Positions 45,334-54,806 of a stretch of 64,000 nt of DNA are shown piece after piece (position 1 is the stretch's first letter; each line of letters starts with the position of its first letter). The position numbers and the translations under genes were made by a program. The notes beneath the pieces were generated by a model. That model was given only the letters and a program-made list of their open reading frames with translations. It did no database searches and was not told where the DNA came from. This DNA comes from Photobacterium obscurum (GTDB lineage Bacteria; Pseudomonadota; Gammaproteobacteria; Enterobacterales; Vibrionaceae): assembly GCF_026191635.1 (NCBI RefSeq), contig NZ_JAKRRW010000003.1:62001-126000 (forward strand), given 5' to 3'.

Positions 45334-47193
45334 CTAGCCGATATATGCTCGGATTTGCTTCTCGATACCCGGACCGTCGATTTCTAGCAGGGCATGGAGT
45401 TCAGCTTGGGTGCCTTGCTCGATAAAACGATCAGGCAGACCGATGTTAAGCACAGGCTTGAGGACCTTTTGTTTCATCAGGAACTCAATAACACCGCTAC
45501 CTGCACCGCCGGCAATGGCATTTTCTTCCACTGTGACCAGTACATCGTGGCTGGCAGCGAGTTCGAGAATCAAGGATTCATCCAGCGGCTTCACAAAACG
45601 CATATCGGCAACCGTGGCATTGAGGTTTTCTGCCGCTTCAAGGGCATAGCTCAAGGTTGTACCGAAGTTGAGTATGGCAATTTTCTCGCCTTCACGACGG
45701 ATGATCCCTTTACCGATTTCCAGCGCTGTCATTTCGTGGGATGGTGTAATACCCGTTCCACTTCCCCGCGGGTAGCGGACGGCACTTGGCCCTTGGTGCT
45801 GGTGACCGGTATAGAGCATCTGGCGACACTCGTTCTCGTCACTCGGTGCCATAATCACCATATTCGGAATGCAGCGCATGAAGCTCAGGTCAAAGGCACC
45901 TTGGTGAGTCTGGCCGTCGGCACCGACTAGGCCACCACGGTCAATTGCAAACATGACCGGTAAGTCCATGATCGCAACATCGTGGATCAGCTGATCGTAG
46001 CCGCGCTGTAGAAAGGTGGAGTAAATTGCTACCACAGGATGGTAGCCGCCGATAGCCATACCGGTAGCCAGTGTTACGGCATGCTGCTCGGCAATCGCCA
46101 CATCGAAATACTGCTCGGGGTACTCTTTCGAGAAGCGTACCATTCCCGAACCTTCGCGCATCGCCGGGGTGATAGCCATCAGCTTACTGTCTTGTTCGGC
46201 CATATCACATAACCAGTCACCAAAGATATTGGAGAAGGTTGGCTGACTTTTCACTTTTGGAATTGGGTTCTGGGCCAGATCGAACTTAGGTACGGCGTGA
46301 TAATTGATGGGGTCGGCTTCTGCTGGAGCATAGCCTTTACCTTTTTTGGTCATGATGTGCAGGAATTGCGGCCCTTTCAGGTTGCGCATATTCTTCAGTG
46401 TCTTGACCAGCTCTTCGACATCATGGCCGTCAACCGGGCCTATGTAGTTAAAGCCCAGCTCTTCAAACATGGTGCCAGGGACAACCATGCCTTTAATGTG
46501 TTCTTCCGCGCGCTTGACCAACTCTTTAATCGGTGGCGCGCCTGCCAACACCTTCTTGCCGCCTTCGCGGATCGTGGTGTAGAGGCTGCCTGACAGCAAT
46601 CGTGCCAGGTGATTATTCAGGGCGCCGACGTTTTCCGAAATGGACATCTCATTGTCATTCAGAATGACCAGCATATCTGAATGTACGCCCCCTGCATGGT
46701 TCATTGCCTCGAAGGCCATCCCAGCCGTTATCGCACCGTCACCGATCACGCTGACTACTTTGCGGCCGAGATCTTCTTTCTCAGCGGCTATCGCCATACC
46801 TAGGCCGGCACTGATAGAGGTCGAGGAGTGACCGACAGATAATACGTCGTACTCGCTCTCTTCACGCCATGGGAAAGGGTGCACCCCATCTTTTTGGCGG
46901 ATAGTAGACATCTGCTCGCGGCGTCCGGTGAGGATTTTGTGCGGGTATGCTTGATGGCCTACATCCCAGATCAGATGATCGAACGGGGTATTGTAGACAT
47001 AATGCAATGCAACGGTCAGCTCGACGGCACCCAGGCCGGAGGCAAAATGACCGCTGGTTTGACTTACCGTTTTCAGCAAGTAGGTACGTAGCTCATCACA
47101 AACTGCTGGCAAGCTGTCTTGCGGCAATAAGCGAAGTTCATCTGGGGTGTTTGCCAGAGCCAGATGAGGGTATTTTGAAATATCCAGTGTCAT
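45334..47193 (-). CDS. dxs: 1-deoxy-D-xylulose-5-phosphate synthase
   Basis: Dxs condenses pyruvate and glyceraldehyde 3-phosphate into DXP, the entry compound of the MEP isoprenoid pathway and a precursor of thiamine and pyridoxal. The 619-aa ThDP enzyme shows [34 protein letters not shown], the ThDP-binding [18 protein letters not shown]...NDN, and the transketolase-like middle domain [17 protein letters not shown] and [17 protein letters not shown]. Length matches E. coli (620). ATG 47193 lies 25 bases after ispA. xseB-ispA-dxs form one minus-strand operon. Confidence 0.98.
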   Translation of the reverse strand: MTLDISKYPHLALANTPDELRLLPQDSLPAVCDELRTYLLKTVSQTSGHFASGLGAVELTVALHYVYNTPFDHLIWDVGHQAYPHKILTGRREQMSTIRQKDGVHPFPWREESEYDVLSVGHSSTSISAGLGMAIAAEKEDLGRKVVSVIGDGAITAGMAFEAMNHAGGVHSDMLVILNDNEMSISENVGALNNHLARLLSGSLYTTIREGGKKVLAGAPPIKELVKRAEEHIKGMVVPGTMFEELGFNYIGPVDGHDVEELVKTLKNMRNLKGPQFLHIMTKKGKGYAPAEADPINYHAVPKFDLAQNPIPKVKSQPTFSNIFGDWLCDMAEQDSKLMAITPAMREGSGMVRFSKEYPEQYFDVAIAEQHAVTLATGMAIGGYHPVVAIYSTFLQRGYDQLIHDVAIMDLPVMFAIDRGGLVGADGQTHQGAFDLSFMRCIPNMVIMAPSDENECRQMLYTGHQHQGPSAVRYPRGSGTGITPSHEMTALEIGKGIIRREGEKIAILNFGTTLSYALEAAENLNATVADMRFVKPLDESLILELAASHDVLVTVEENAIAGGAGSGVIEFLMKQKVLKPVLNIGLPDRFIEQGTQAELHALLEIDGPGIEKQIRAYIG

Positions 47194-47217
47194 AACATTT
47201 CGGCGCTTTTACTGATT

Positions 47218-48120
47218 TTAGTTATTGCGCTCGATGACGTATCGGGCAAAAACTTCTAATTGGTCTGTATTGTAGGGTATTGCGTTCAATGCTTGTAGCG
47301 CTTCTTGATAAAGTTGCTGAGCTTTTTCTTTTGCACCCTCTAATCCAAGCAGTGCCGGGTAGGTGCTTTTTTCCATTTCAATATCAGAACCCTGCGGTTT
47401 TCCTAAGGTTTCCGTATCGCTGGTTACATCAAGAATATCGTCTTGAACCTGAAAGGCAAGGCCGATGGCATCTGCATATTGGTTGAGCTGTGGCAGTACT
47501 TCTGCCCCTTTATCACCTGCGGCAAGGGCGCCAAGGCGGATGGCACAGCGGATTAACGCGCCGGTTTTGTGCTTGTGGATGGTTTCAAGCTGCTGTAGCG
47601 ATACCTGTTGGCCTTCGGCAGCCAGGTCGAGTGCCTGTCCCATACACATACCGGCAGCACCAGAGGCTTGCGCTAGCTCTCTGATCATCTGGATTCGGTA
47701 CTTTTCACCGTGTTCGCTCAATGAGCCGGCAGCCAAAATCTCAAATGCCAGCGTCTGCAGGGCATCGCCAGCCAGAATGGCCGTTGCCTCATCGAAGGCG
47801 ATATGACAGGTCGGCTGGCCGCGGCGCAGGGCATCATCGTCCATTGCCGGCAGATCATCATGGATAAGCGAATAGGCATGAATGCATTCTACTGCTGCCG
47901 CCGGAGTGTCAAGGTCGTCATAGCTGGCACCGAGCATCTGGCCGGTAACATAGGTCAGAAACGGACGAGCCCGCTTACCGCCAAGCAAGGTACCGTGCTC
48001 CATGGCTTTGATAAGACGCTGATCGGCAAAAGGCTGCGTTGCCAGCCATTGGGCCAACTGCTGGTTATTACGCTTAAGGTAATATTGCTGAGACTGTGAC
48101 AGAGACGAGGTGTTATTCAT
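47218..48120 (-). CDS. ispA: Farnesyl diphosphate synthase
   Basis: IspA joins dimethylallyl and isopentenyl diphosphates to geranyl and farnesyl diphosphate. The 300-aa prenyltransferase has the first aspartate-rich motif DDLPAMDDD (residues 88-96) and the second DDILD in FQVQDDILDVT, with GGKRARPFL for substrate binding and KSTYPALLG near the end. I start at ATG 48120, which overlaps the end of xseB by eight bases, implying translational coupling; an in-frame TTG at 48132 has no better site. Upstream xseB and downstream dxs give the classical xseB-ispA-dxs order. Confidence 0.97.
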   Translation of the reverse strand: MNNTSSLSQSQQYYLKRNNQQLAQWLATQPFADQRLIKAMEHGTLLGGKRARPFLTYVTGQMLGASYDDLDTPAAAVECIHAYSLIHDDLPAMDDDALRRGQPTCHIAFDEATAILAGDALQTLAFEILAAGSLSEHGEKYRIQMIRELAQASGAAGMCMGQALDLAAEGQQVSLQQLETIHKHKTGALIRCAIRLGALAAGDKGAEVLPQLNQYADAIGLAFQVQDDILDVTSDTETLGKPQGSDIEMEKSTYPALLGLEGAKEKAQQLYQEALQALNAIPYNTDQLEVFARYVIERNN

Positions 48121-48355
48121 TGCTTGGATCAAACTCAGTCAGAGGGGCTTCATCATCTGCCTGAAGCAGAATTTCTACTCGTTGCTCGGCCTGAGTCAGT
48201 TTTTGCTGGCTGCTACGGGCTAGCGCGATGCCGCGTTCAAATTTTTTCAGCGCATCTTCCAGCGCAATATCACCGGACTCCAGCTCGTTTACGATGCTGT
48301 CAAGTTCATCCAGTGCGGCTTCAAACGCCATATTTTCTGGTTTTTTAGCTGCCAT
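48113..48355 (-). CDS. xseB: Exodeoxyribonuclease VII small subunit
   Basis: XseB is the small helical subunit of exonuclease VII and wraps the large XseA subunit. The 80-aa protein shows the family core FEAALDELDSIVNELESGDIALEDALKKFERGIALARSSQQKL in a single helical hairpin, and an acidic tail. Length is the same as in E. coli (80). It is the first gene of the xseB-ispA-dxs operon and its end overlaps the ispA start. Its partner XseA is encoded at 9305-10648, so expression of the two subunits is not coupled by position. Confidence 0.96.
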   Translation of the reverse strand: MAAKKPENMAFEAALDELDSIVNELESGDIALEDALKKFERGIALARSSQQKLTQAEQRVEILLQADDEAPLTEFDPSNE

Positions 48356-48473
48356 AAAGGGTTCACTGTGATTTAAGTGCAGGAAAAATAACGTAGTGAG
48401 TATTCTGGGTCAAATTATCTCACAGGATTGTGTGTCTCAGAACAGTATTTTTCAGCTTTTATAGTTTCATCCC

Positions 48474-48500
48474 TAAATCAATTGATGGGGGTGCCGATAT
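48474..48500 (+). promoter_or_regulatory. Sigma-28 (FliA)-type promoter for pomAB
   Basis: TAAATCAA (48474-48481), an 11-base spacer and GCCGATAT (48493-48500) closely match the flagellar sigma-28 pattern TAAAGTTT-N11-GCCGATAA: four core bases of the -35, seven of eight in the -10, and exact spacing. The predicted start near 48507 leaves a leader of about 60 bases before pomA. Confidence 0.8.
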
Positions 48501-48565
48501 AGTAGGAGTTCGATAGAATACCCCTTGAATAGTTTAAGCTAAGCGGCGTAAGTGGAGAGTTTCTG

Positions 48566-49327
48566 GTGGATTTGGCTACCCTTATAGGTTTGATCGGCTC
48601 CTTCGCCTTTGTCGTCATGGCAATGGTGTTAGGTGGTAGCATCGGCATGTTCATAGATACACAGTCAATTTTGATTGTATTCTGTGGCTCGTTATTCGTG
48701 GCTTTGATGCAATACAACATGGGACAGTTCTTTGGTGCAGCTAAAATTGCGGCCAAAGCATTTATGTTCAAAACCGATAACCCTGAAGAATTAATTGCCA
48801 AGGTCGTTGAAATGGCCGATGCGGCACGTAAAGGCGGCTTCCTGGCTTTGGAAGAGATGGAGGTCGAGAATTCGTTTTTGCGTAAAGGAATTGATCTCTT
48901 GGTTGATGGCCATGATGCCGATGTCGTGCGGGCAACCATGCAAAAAGACATTGGCCTGACAAATGAGCGCCATGAGCAGGGCATTAGTATTTTTAAGGCG
49001 CTGGGTGATGTGGCACCGGCGATGGGAATGATCGGGACATTGATTGGTTTGGTTGCCATGCTGTCGAATATGGATGATCCCAAATCGATCGGTCCGGCCA
49101 TGGCCGTAGCTCTTTTGACAACCTTGTACGGGGCTGTTTTTGCCAACATGGTTTGCTTGCCGATTGCCGCAAAACTGACTCTGCGTAAAGACGAGGAGAA
49201 GCTTAACCGTCGTTTGATTATGGATGGGGTGCTCGCTATTCAGGATGGCCAGAATCCACGCGTGATTGATGGCTACCTCAAAAATTACCTCAATGAGAAA
49301 AAGCGTGCGCTGGATCTAGACGGTTAA
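48566..49327 (+). CDS. pomA: Sodium-driven flagellar motor stator protein PomA
   Basis: PomA with PomB forms the stator that couples Na+ influx to rotation of the polar flagellum. The 253-aa protein has four membrane helices (about 3-24, 29-50, 145-168, 180-202) and the large cytoplasmic loop between the second and third, with charged residues that contact FliG. GDVAPAMGMIGTLIGLVAMLSNMDDPKSIGPAMAVALLTTLYGA is the conserved TM3-TM4 region (seen at 147-190). Length equals that of Vibrio PomA. The start is GTG 48566 giving MDLATLIGLIGS. pomB follows after ten bases and a sigma-28-type promoter lies upstream. Confidence 0.96.
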   Translation: MDLATLIGLIGSFAFVVMAMVLGGSIGMFIDTQSILIVFCGSLFVALMQYNMGQFFGAAKIAAKAFMFKTDNPEELIAKVVEMADAARKGGFLALEEMEVENSFLRKGIDLLVDGHDADVVRATMQKDIGLTNERHEQGISIFKALGDVAPAMGMIGTLIGLVAMLSNMDDPKSIGPAMAVALLTTLYGAVFANMVCLPIAAKLTLRKDEEKLNRRLIMDGVLAIQDGQNPRVIDGYLKNYLNEKKRALDLDG

Positions 49328-49337
49328 GGGGACGAGG

Positions 49338-50258
49338 ATGGAAGAAGATGACTGCAAATGTCCCCCGCCGGGACTGCCTGCTTGGATGGGGACTTTCGCT
49401 GACCTGATGTCGTTGTTGATGTGTTTCTTTGTACTATTACTGTCATTCTCTGAAATGGACGTCTTGAAATTCAAGCAGATAGCAGGTTCTATGAAATTTG
49501 CTTTCGGTGTCCAGAATATGCTGGAAGTAAAAGATATTCCGAAGGGAACCAGTGTGATCGCTCAGGAGTTTCGTCCGGGACGCCCTGAACCCACGCCGAT
49601 TGAAGTCATCATGCAACAGACCATTGATATGACGCAGCGCTCGCTGGATTTCCATGAGGGGGAATCCGAACGTGCCGGTGGTACCAAACGTGATGCCGGT
49701 AAGTTAACCGGGGGGCAGAGCGCGGAAGTCGCGACACAGCTCAATCAAAACAGTGAGTCTGAAATGTCAGAGTCGCAGGAACAACTACTGGAAGTGCTGC
49801 AAAAGGCGCTTGATCGTGAAATCAAAGATGGAGCGGTAGAAGTAGAAAACTTTGGTCAACAGGTGGTGATCCGGATTAAAGAGCGCGGCGCATTTCCTGC
49901 CGGTTCGGCATTTTTACAGCCGAAGTTCCGTCCTTTAGTGCGGCAAGTGGCTGACTTGGTGAAAGATATCCCAGGTGTCGTTCGCGTTTCTGGCCATACT
50001 GATAATCAGAAACTGGACTCCGAGCTGTATCGTTCTAACTGGGATTTGTCTGCCCAACGTGCGGTGTCGGTTGCTCAGGAGATGGAAAAAGTTGATGGTT
50101 TTGATCATAAGCGTCTGCGTGTTGTCGGGCTGGCCGATACTGCTCCGCTAAATGGTAATAAGACCGAAGAACAGCGTACTGAGAACCGCAGGGTAGAAAT
50201 TTCGATTATGCAGGGCAAACCGCATTATACGGATGAAGTCACTAGCGCCGGAAATTAA
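49338..50258 (+). CDS. pomB: Sodium-driven flagellar motor stator protein PomB
   Basis: PomB is the peptidoglycan-anchored stator partner of PomA. The 306-aa protein has a short acidic N-terminus (MEEDDCKCPPPGLP), one membrane helix (about 18-40) bearing the ion-binding aspartate D22 in MGTFADLMSLL, a plug and linker region, and a C-terminal OmpA-like domain (RVSGHTDNQKLDSELYRSNWDLSAQRA, then TENRRVEISI). It is very close to Vibrio PomB throughout, including the GRPEPTPI segment. It follows pomA by ten bases in the same operon. Confidence 0.96.
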   Translation: MEEDDCKCPPPGLPAWMGTFADLMSLLMCFFVLLLSFSEMDVLKFKQIAGSMKFAFGVQNMLEVKDIPKGTSVIAQEFRPGRPEPTPIEVIMQQTIDMTQRSLDFHEGESERAGGTKRDAGKLTGGQSAEVATQLNQNSESEMSESQEQLLEVLQKALDREIKDGAVEVENFGQQVVIRIKERGAFPAGSAFLQPKFRPLVRQVADLVKDIPGVVRVSGHTDNQKLDSELYRSNWDLSAQRAVSVAQEMEKVDGFDHKRLRVVGLADTAPLNGNKTEEQRTENRRVEISIMQGKPHYTDEVTSAGN

Positions 50259-50284
50259 GCCTACACTAAACCTATTAGTGGGAT

Positions 50285-50318
50285 GATATACAAGGTGGAT
50301 GATACCACCTTGTATATC
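50285..50318 (+). terminator. 14-bp perfect hairpin after pomB
   Basis: GATATACAAGGTGG (50285-50298) and CCACCTTGTATATC (50305-50318) with a 6-base loop, 26 bases after pomB. The following CTTGTTTC is only weakly T-rich. The thiI promoter -10 (TATAAT, 50346-50351) lies just beyond. Confidence 0.65.
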
Positions 50319-50419
50319 CTTGTTTCAGCAACAGCCTGCTTGCTGTATAATCCGCGCCTTTGATTCCTTTTGGTTTTAATCCTTTTGGTATTGTTTGGCC
50401 CTGTGTAGCGAAGCGTGTT

Positions 50420-51868
50420 ATGAAATTTATCGTTAAACCCCATCCTGAGATTTTTGTAAAAAGTGAGTCGGTTCGAAAGCGCTTTACCAAAATCCTGGAA
50501 AGCAACATCCGCATTATTCTTCAGCGTGTGTCTGATTCAGTGTCGGTTTATAACCGTCGAAGTCATATCGAAGTGTCGTCGAAAGATGATAGCCTTCGAG
50601 ATCAGGTGTTGACGGTATTAACGCAAACGCCTGGTATTCACCATTCGCTGGAAGTGAAGCAGACTGACTTTACGGACATGCACGATATCTATGAGCAGAC
50701 GCTAGCGCACGTCCGCGATGATATTGAAGGCAAAACGTTTTGCGTGCGTGCAAAGCGTGCCGGTAACCACGATTTTACCTCGATTGAGCTTGAGCGCTAT
50801 GTCGGTGGTGGTTTGAATCAGGCTGTGGAGTCGGCGTCGGTTAAACTTAAAAAACCAGATGTTACGGTTAAAATCGAAGTTTCCAATGACAAATTGAACC
50901 AGGTACTGGCTCGTCATAAAGGCCTTGGTGGTTTCCCGCTAGGTACGCAGGAAGATGTACTAAGCCTGATCTCCGGTGGTTTTGACTCGGGTGTGTCGAG
51001 CTATCTGCATATCAAGCGCGGCAGTAAAGTTCATTACTGTTTCTTCAATCTTGGCGGCCCGGCTCATGAAATTGGTGTTAAGCAGGTTTCGCATTTCCTA
51101 TGGAAAAAGTTCGGTTCATCAGCCAAAGTTAAATTTATCGCGATTGACTTTGAGCCGGTAGTGGCTGAAATCTTGGAAAATGTTGATGATGGTCAGATGG
51201 GCGTGGTGCTGAAGCGTATGTTTATGCGAGCAGCAGGTCAGGTTGCCGAGCGTTTTGGCATTCAGGCGCTGGTAACCGGTGAAGCGCTTGGTCAGGTATC
51301 TAGCCAGACATTGACTAACCTTCGTCATATCGACGGTGTAACCGAATCATTGATTCTACGTCCGCTGATCAACTGGGATAAAGAAGATATCATCAATGTT
51401 GCTCGTGAAATCGGTACCGAAGATTTTGCGAAAACAATGCCAGAGTTCTGTGGCGTGATCTCTAAAAGTCCGACAGTGAAAGCGGTGAAAGAAAAACTGG
51501 AAGCGGAAGAGGCTAAGTTTGATTTCACTGTGCTTGACCGTGTAGTTCAAGAGGCCCGCGTGATCGATATCCGTGACATCGAGAAAGAAAGCCAGGAGCA
51601 GGCTCCGGAAATCGAGTTGGTTGACCAGATCGATACGGGAGCGATTGTTTTGGATATTCGTAGCCCGGATGAAGAAGATGAGAGCCCGCTAGAACTTGAA
51701 AACGTTGAGGTTAAGCACCTGCCGTTCTACAAGTTGGCGACTCAGTTCGGTGATTTGCCGCAAGATAAGACCTATCTGCTGTACTGCGACCGTGGTGTAA
51801 TGAGCCGCCTTCAGGCACTGTACCTGAAAGAAAATGGCTTCGATAACGTGAAAGTTTATCGTCCATAA
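50420..51868 (+). CDS. thiI: tRNA 4-thiouridine synthase / thiamine sulfur carrier ThiI with rhodanese domain
   Basis: ThiI transfers sulfur to uridine-8 of tRNA and to ThiS in thiazole synthesis. The 482-aa protein has the N-terminal ferredoxin-like and THUMP domains (about 1-165; [16 protein letters not shown]), the PP-loop SGGFDSG with QEDVLSLIS before it, [13 protein letters not shown] with the resolving cysteine, and the C-terminal rhodanese domain with the persulfide C456 in [10 protein letters not shown]456 has the same number as in E. coli. I start at ATG 50420 ([11 protein letters not shown]), the family N-terminus, rather than the frame start at 50360. TATAAT at 50346-50351 gives a possible promoter. 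Confidence 0.97.
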   Translation: MKFIVKPHPEIFVKSESVRKRFTKILESNIRIILQRVSDSVSVYNRRSHIEVSSKDDSLRDQVLTVLTQTPGIHHSLEVKQTDFTDMHDIYEQTLAHVRDDIEGKTFCVRAKRAGNHDFTSIELERYVGGGLNQAVESASVKLKKPDVTVKIEVSNDKLNQVLARHKGLGGFPLGTQEDVLSLISGGFDSGVSSYLHIKRGSKVHYCFFNLGGPAHEIGVKQVSHFLWKKFGSSAKVKFIAIDFEPVVAEILENVDDGQMGVVLKRMFMRAAGQVAERFGIQALVTGEALGQVSSQTLTNLRHIDGVTESLILRPLINWDKEDIINVAREIGTEDFAKTMPEFCGVISKSPTVKAVKEKLEAEEAKFDFTVLDRVVQEARVIDIRDIEKESQEQAPEIELVDQIDTGAIVLDIRSPDEEDESPLELENVEVKHLPFYKLATQFGDLPQDKTYLLYCDRGVMSRLQALYLKENGFDNVKVYRP

Positions 51869-51871
51869 GGG

Positions 51872-51902
51872 CAGATCCTAGTTTCTAGAGACAAGGTCCC
51901 AG
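51872..51902. repeat. CTAG-rich repeat after thiI
   Basis: AGATCCTAGTTTCTAGAGAC followed by AAGGTCCCAG carries two CTAG tetramers within 20 bases, between the thiI stop and its terminator. Similar segments lie at 34056-34072, 45281-45336, 57469-57485 and 57578-57596. Confidence 0.55.
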
Positions 51903-51904
51903 AT

Positions 51905-51937
51905 AAAAACGAGAGCTTTTGGCTCTCGTTTTTTTTA
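51905..51937. terminator. Bidirectional terminator between thiI and yajL
   Basis: AAAACGAGAGC / GCTCTCGTTTT with a 5-base loop and eight T bases after it. The genes converge here. Confidence 0.93.
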
Positions 51938-51946
51938 CCTTCTAAC

Positions 51947-52570
51947 CTATACCCTTGGCAACACGTCGTAGTGCATGTTCGGCCATACAACCATCGGCTT
52001 GGCAACCTCGGCGGCTTTCTCTTTGCCAACTAGGCGGACAATGATTTCCAGCGCAAACTCCTGCGAGGTGCCTGGCCCTTGGCTCGTTAGCAGGTTGCCG
52101 TTGACATCAAAGACGACTCGCTTGGTCCGTCGGCGATCTTCCGGGATCTGGTCAATAAATGCCGGGTGGGCGGTCATGATCGCTTTCGGGAACATCTGAT
52201 GGTGCTCCAGAACGACTGCTGGGGCGGCACAGATCGCAGCGATTAACTTGCCGTCATATTTATGCTGATTGACAAATTCAACCAGTAACGGGCTGTCTCG
52301 GAAGCATTCGGCGCCGCCGAGGCCGCCGGGCAGGACGACACAGTCAAACGGGTCATCGGCAATAGCCACTAGCGGTACATCAGCAACCAGTTTGATGCCT
52401 CGCGAGCCTTCAACAATCAATGCGCCGTCAGATGCTGCACTGGCCGTGGTGACCTCGAAGCCGGCACGGATCAAGATATCAATAGTATTGATCGCTTCCA
52501 TCTCTTCGGTACCGGGGGCGATACACACCGCCACTTTAATCGGACGTTGCTGCTGAGCGTCATTGGTCAT
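51947..52570 (-). CDS. yajL: DJ-1/PfpI-family protein YajL
   Basis: YajL belongs to the DJ-1 superfamily of oxidative-stress chaperone or deglycase-like proteins. The 207-aa product shows APGTEEMEAINTIDIL with the conserved glutamate E22-E23 region, VVLPGGLGGAECFRDS, and the nucleophile elbow with C114 in AAICAAPAVV. TSQGPGTSQEFALEII is also typical. It carries about ten more residues at the N-terminus than E. coli YajL, so a later start is possible, but none has a better ribosome site. Its start overlaps the end of panE by 11 bases, so the two are probably translated from one mRNA, as in other gammaproteobacteria where panE and yajL are neighbours. Confidence 0.92.
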   Translation of the reverse strand: MTNDAQQQRPIKVAVCIAPGTEEMEAINTIDILIRAGFEVTTASAASDGALIVEGSRGIKLVADVPLVAIADDPFDCVVLPGGLGGAECFRDSPLLVEFVNQHKYDGKLIAAICAAPAVVLEHHQMFPKAIMTAHPAFIDQIPEDRRRTKRVVFDVNGNLLTSQGPGTSQEFALEIIVRLVGKEKAAEVAKPMVVWPNMHYDVLPRV

Positions 52571-53468
52571 TATAGTTTTGCTCCAGTTGTTTAATTTGTT
52601 GCCATACCCGGGTGTTCACCGGCACCTGTATCTGGTGTGCTTCTGCCCGAGCGATGAGGTAGCCAGTAATATAGTCGATTTCTGTGGTTCTTTGCTGGCA
52701 AATGTCTTGATTCATTGAAGAAAAATTTTCTGCGGTTGCCCTGATGACCTTATTCGCTAAATTCCTGAGATTACTTCCTCGGGTGGGATAGCCTTCTGCA
52801 GTCATGACTAAGGCCACTTCATTGCAGATCTGATCAAGCTGCGAGTCAAACTCCGGCTTTGCAAGAGCGCCATTACGGCATTGATGAATTGCGGTGAGTG
52901 GGTTGATGGCGCAGTTGATTGCCAGTTTTTGCCACAGTGGCGTATTAATATCATCATGCCATTGGCAGGGAGCAAGGACCTGATCGAGCAAGGTTGCGAG
53001 ATGTTTATAGGCTGTGCCGGCAGGATTCAAAGCGCCGATCCAGGTTTGCCCTAACCCTGTGTGGTTGAGCAGCAGGTTGTCAGCACGGAAGGCACCTTGT
53101 GCCGTTGTCGCATAGAGAAGCGGATTATCCGGCAATAGCTGCAAGGCTAGTTGTTGGCTCCCCATACCGTTGTGCATAATAATTACTGGTATCCCGGGTG
53201 AAAGAAAAGGCGTGATGTCAGTAATAGCCTGCTGGACCTGAAATGCTTTTACGGTGATTAGAACGCAGTTTGCGGCCTTTAGCTGAACGGTATTATTGGT
53301 ATCAAAATGATAGGTTTTCAGCTCTTGCCCAGAGTCGAGCGGAGTGAAATCAACGCTCAGAGTTGTGGCGGTGCTATCTCGGGTCCAGAATTGAACCTGA
53401 TGTTTTTCTGCCAGTTTACATCCCCATAAACGGCCGATGGCACCGGCACCGACAATGGTAAATTTCAC
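52560..53468 (-). CDS. panE: 2-dehydropantoate 2-reductase
   Basis: PanE reduces ketopantoate to pantoate with NADPH in pantothenate and CoA synthesis. The 302-aa protein begins with a Rossmann motif GAGAIGRLWG (residues 7-16), followed by the NADPH-binding segments LITVKAFQ and MHNGMG, the catalytic lysine in LWQKLAINCAINPLTA, and the C-terminal helical domain (SSMNQDICQQRTTEIDYITGY), which ends with the substrate-binding NTRVWQQIKQLE. Length is typical. It precedes yajL with an 11-base overlap on the minus strand. Confidence 0.93.
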   Translation of the reverse strand: MKFTIVGAGAIGRLWGCKLAEKHQVQFWTRDSTATTLSVDFTPLDSGQELKTYHFDTNNTVQLKAANCVLITVKAFQVQQAITDITPFLSPGIPVIIMHNGMGSQQLALQLLPDNPLLYATTAQGAFRADNLLLNHTGLGQTWIGALNPAGTAYKHLATLLDQVLAPCQWHDDINTPLWQKLAINCAINPLTAIHQCRNGALAKPEFDSQLDQICNEVALVMTAEGYPTRGSNLRNLANKVIRATAENFSSMNQDICQQRTTEIDYITGYLIARAEAHQIQVPVNTRVWQQIKQLEQNYNDQ

Positions 53469-53559
53469 CAGGTATCCCCTTTAAACTTCTTTGTTGTGAT
53501 TATTGGTTTGGTATTAGAGGCAGGATACCACTTTCTGTTGCGCTGTTTGAATGGTAACG

Positions 53560-53588
53560 AAAGGCACACCAAATGGTGTGCCTTTTAG
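53560..53588 (-). terminator. Terminator after the tsx-like gene
   Basis: AAAGGCACACC / GGTGTGCCTTT with a 4-base loop (53560-53570, 53575-53585), in A- and T-rich flanks. It lies 30 bases past the minus-strand stop codon at 53618. Confidence 0.85.
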
Positions 53589-53617
53589 AGTCGGTGGTGG
53601 AGGCTCCTCAGCTGTAG

Positions 53618-54457
53618 TTAAAATTTGTAGTTAACTGATAAGTAATGGCCCCAACCCGTTGTATCTCCGGCAAAACCGCCATCTTTGAACAGTGCCATAT
53701 TGTGATAGTACTTTGCCCCATAGCCAAAGGCCCACTGTGGGGTGTGATAGTAGATACCGTTGAACCACTCGAGTGCTGTTGTTGTTCGATTGACATCGTC
53801 AGAGATTTTTGAGGCGCCGAACTTGTAATCGATATACCCCTGATAGGTAATGAAGTGGCCACCGCTTAGCGTATACCAAGGCTTGAACCAGTTGGTGGAT
53901 ACCATGTAGCCATCCCAGTCGCCTTCATTATCGGCACCGAAATTTTCCCGTACATAACGGGCATAGGTATTGAGTCCGATTTTTCCAAACCATGGTACCT
54001 GAACATCCGAGCCAATCCCGATATAGTGTTCGAACAATGCGTTATCACCCACATTGGTCACGGTGGAAATATAGAGCTCCTGTACCGGGCCAAAGGACAG
54101 ATCTTTACCTGTCATACCATCAATGGAGAGGCGGGGAGCAAATTTGAAGAAGAAGTTATCAGCGAAATCATCACTGCCTTCAGGTTTGTTACGATCAGAC
54201 TGACTGGAGTTAAACAGGTCAAACACGTCCAGATAACCGTAGAGATCAAGCCAACCAGAACGCCCACCAAATTCCATCTCGAAATAGGTATCGTCCTGGA
54301 AGCCGAAGGGGATTTTGTTATCGATACTCTGCATGACATTCAGGGTCATCCATTTGTAGTCATTTTTTCGGATGTCGTCAGAGTAATCGACGGCAAAACA
54401 CGCACCGGACAAGGCCAGTGCCGAACTAATGCTGAGGGCTGTCAGTGTCTTATACAT
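53618..54457 (-). CDS. Tsx/OmpK-family outer membrane channel (copy 1)
   Basis: A 279-aa outer membrane beta-barrel of the nucleoside-channel Tsx family. A signal peptide (MYKTLTALSISSALALSGACFA) precedes VDYSDDIRKNDYKWMTLNVM, and the family motifs FEMEFGGRSGWLDLYGYLDVF, GKDLSFGPVQELYI and TNWFKPWYTL follow in order, ending in the barrel signature VNYKF. It resembles the neighbouring ompK in all of these blocks but has its own loops. I start at ATG 54457 since the frame upstream (to 54478) adds seven residues before a normal signal peptide. Nucleoside transport is inferred from the family. Confidence 0.88.
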   Translation of the reverse strand: MYKTLTALSISSALALSGACFAVDYSDDIRKNDYKWMTLNVMQSIDNKIPFGFQDDTYFEMEFGGRSGWLDLYGYLDVFDLFNSSQSDRNKPEGSDDFADNFFFKFAPRLSIDGMTGKDLSFGPVQELYISTVTNVGDNALFEHYIGIGSDVQVPWFGKIGLNTYARYVRENFGADNEGDWDGYMVSTNWFKPWYTLSGGHFITYQGYIDYKFGASKISDDVNRTTTALEWFNGIYYHTPQWAFGYGAKYYHNMALFKDGGFAGDTTGWGHYLSVNYKF

Positions 54458-54806
54458 GATGAATTTCTCGCAAGCCATTTGCCATTGCTATTGTTCTTCT
54501 TTCCTTCACCCATAGGGGAGGGCGACTGAGGTCAGAAGTGTGAAATAAGTGCATTATGGGAGTAAAAATATGCGTTGCACTTATATAGCAAAGGCTAGCG
54601 TAAATTCTCAGCTCTGTTGTTTTGTCTTAAAGCTAAGCCGCCATTCTCAGTTGCTGACAGGAAATGGAGTAAAAATTTATGAATAAAATGAAGGAGAAGG
54701 CGGGGAAGGCTCGGAATTAATTTCGTTCTTAATTTTGAGAGTGGGGACAGATGAACAGCAAAAAGGCACCCGAAGGTGCCTTTTATCATGCCAAGTACTA
54801 ATTAAC
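54458..54806. promoter_or_regulatory. Region between the two Tsx/OmpK genes with a 9-bp inverted repeat
   Basis: ATAAGTGCA (54545-54553) and TGCACTTAT (54576-54584) form a perfect inverted repeat with a 22-base spacer, 88 bases upstream of the copy 1 start, in a position to act as an operator over its promoter (CATAAT on the minus strand). The remainder up to the ompK terminator at 54761 shows no other feature. Confidence 0.45.
54761..54785 (-). terminator. Terminator after ompK
   Basis: AAAAGGCACC - CGAA - GGTGCCTTTT (54761-54770, 54775-54784), read on the minus strand with a TTCG loop and a following TTTTTGC. Confidence 0.92.

Noticed and set aside
48478..49149. A 223-aa minus-strand open frame across pomA
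   Set aside because: Antisense to pomA, which matches its family along the whole length; the product has no recognisable features.
50259..50419. Possible TPP riboswitch before thiI
   Set aside because: No THI-box CTGAGA block with its partner stem; only a 14-bp hairpin and a sigma-70-like -10 are seen.
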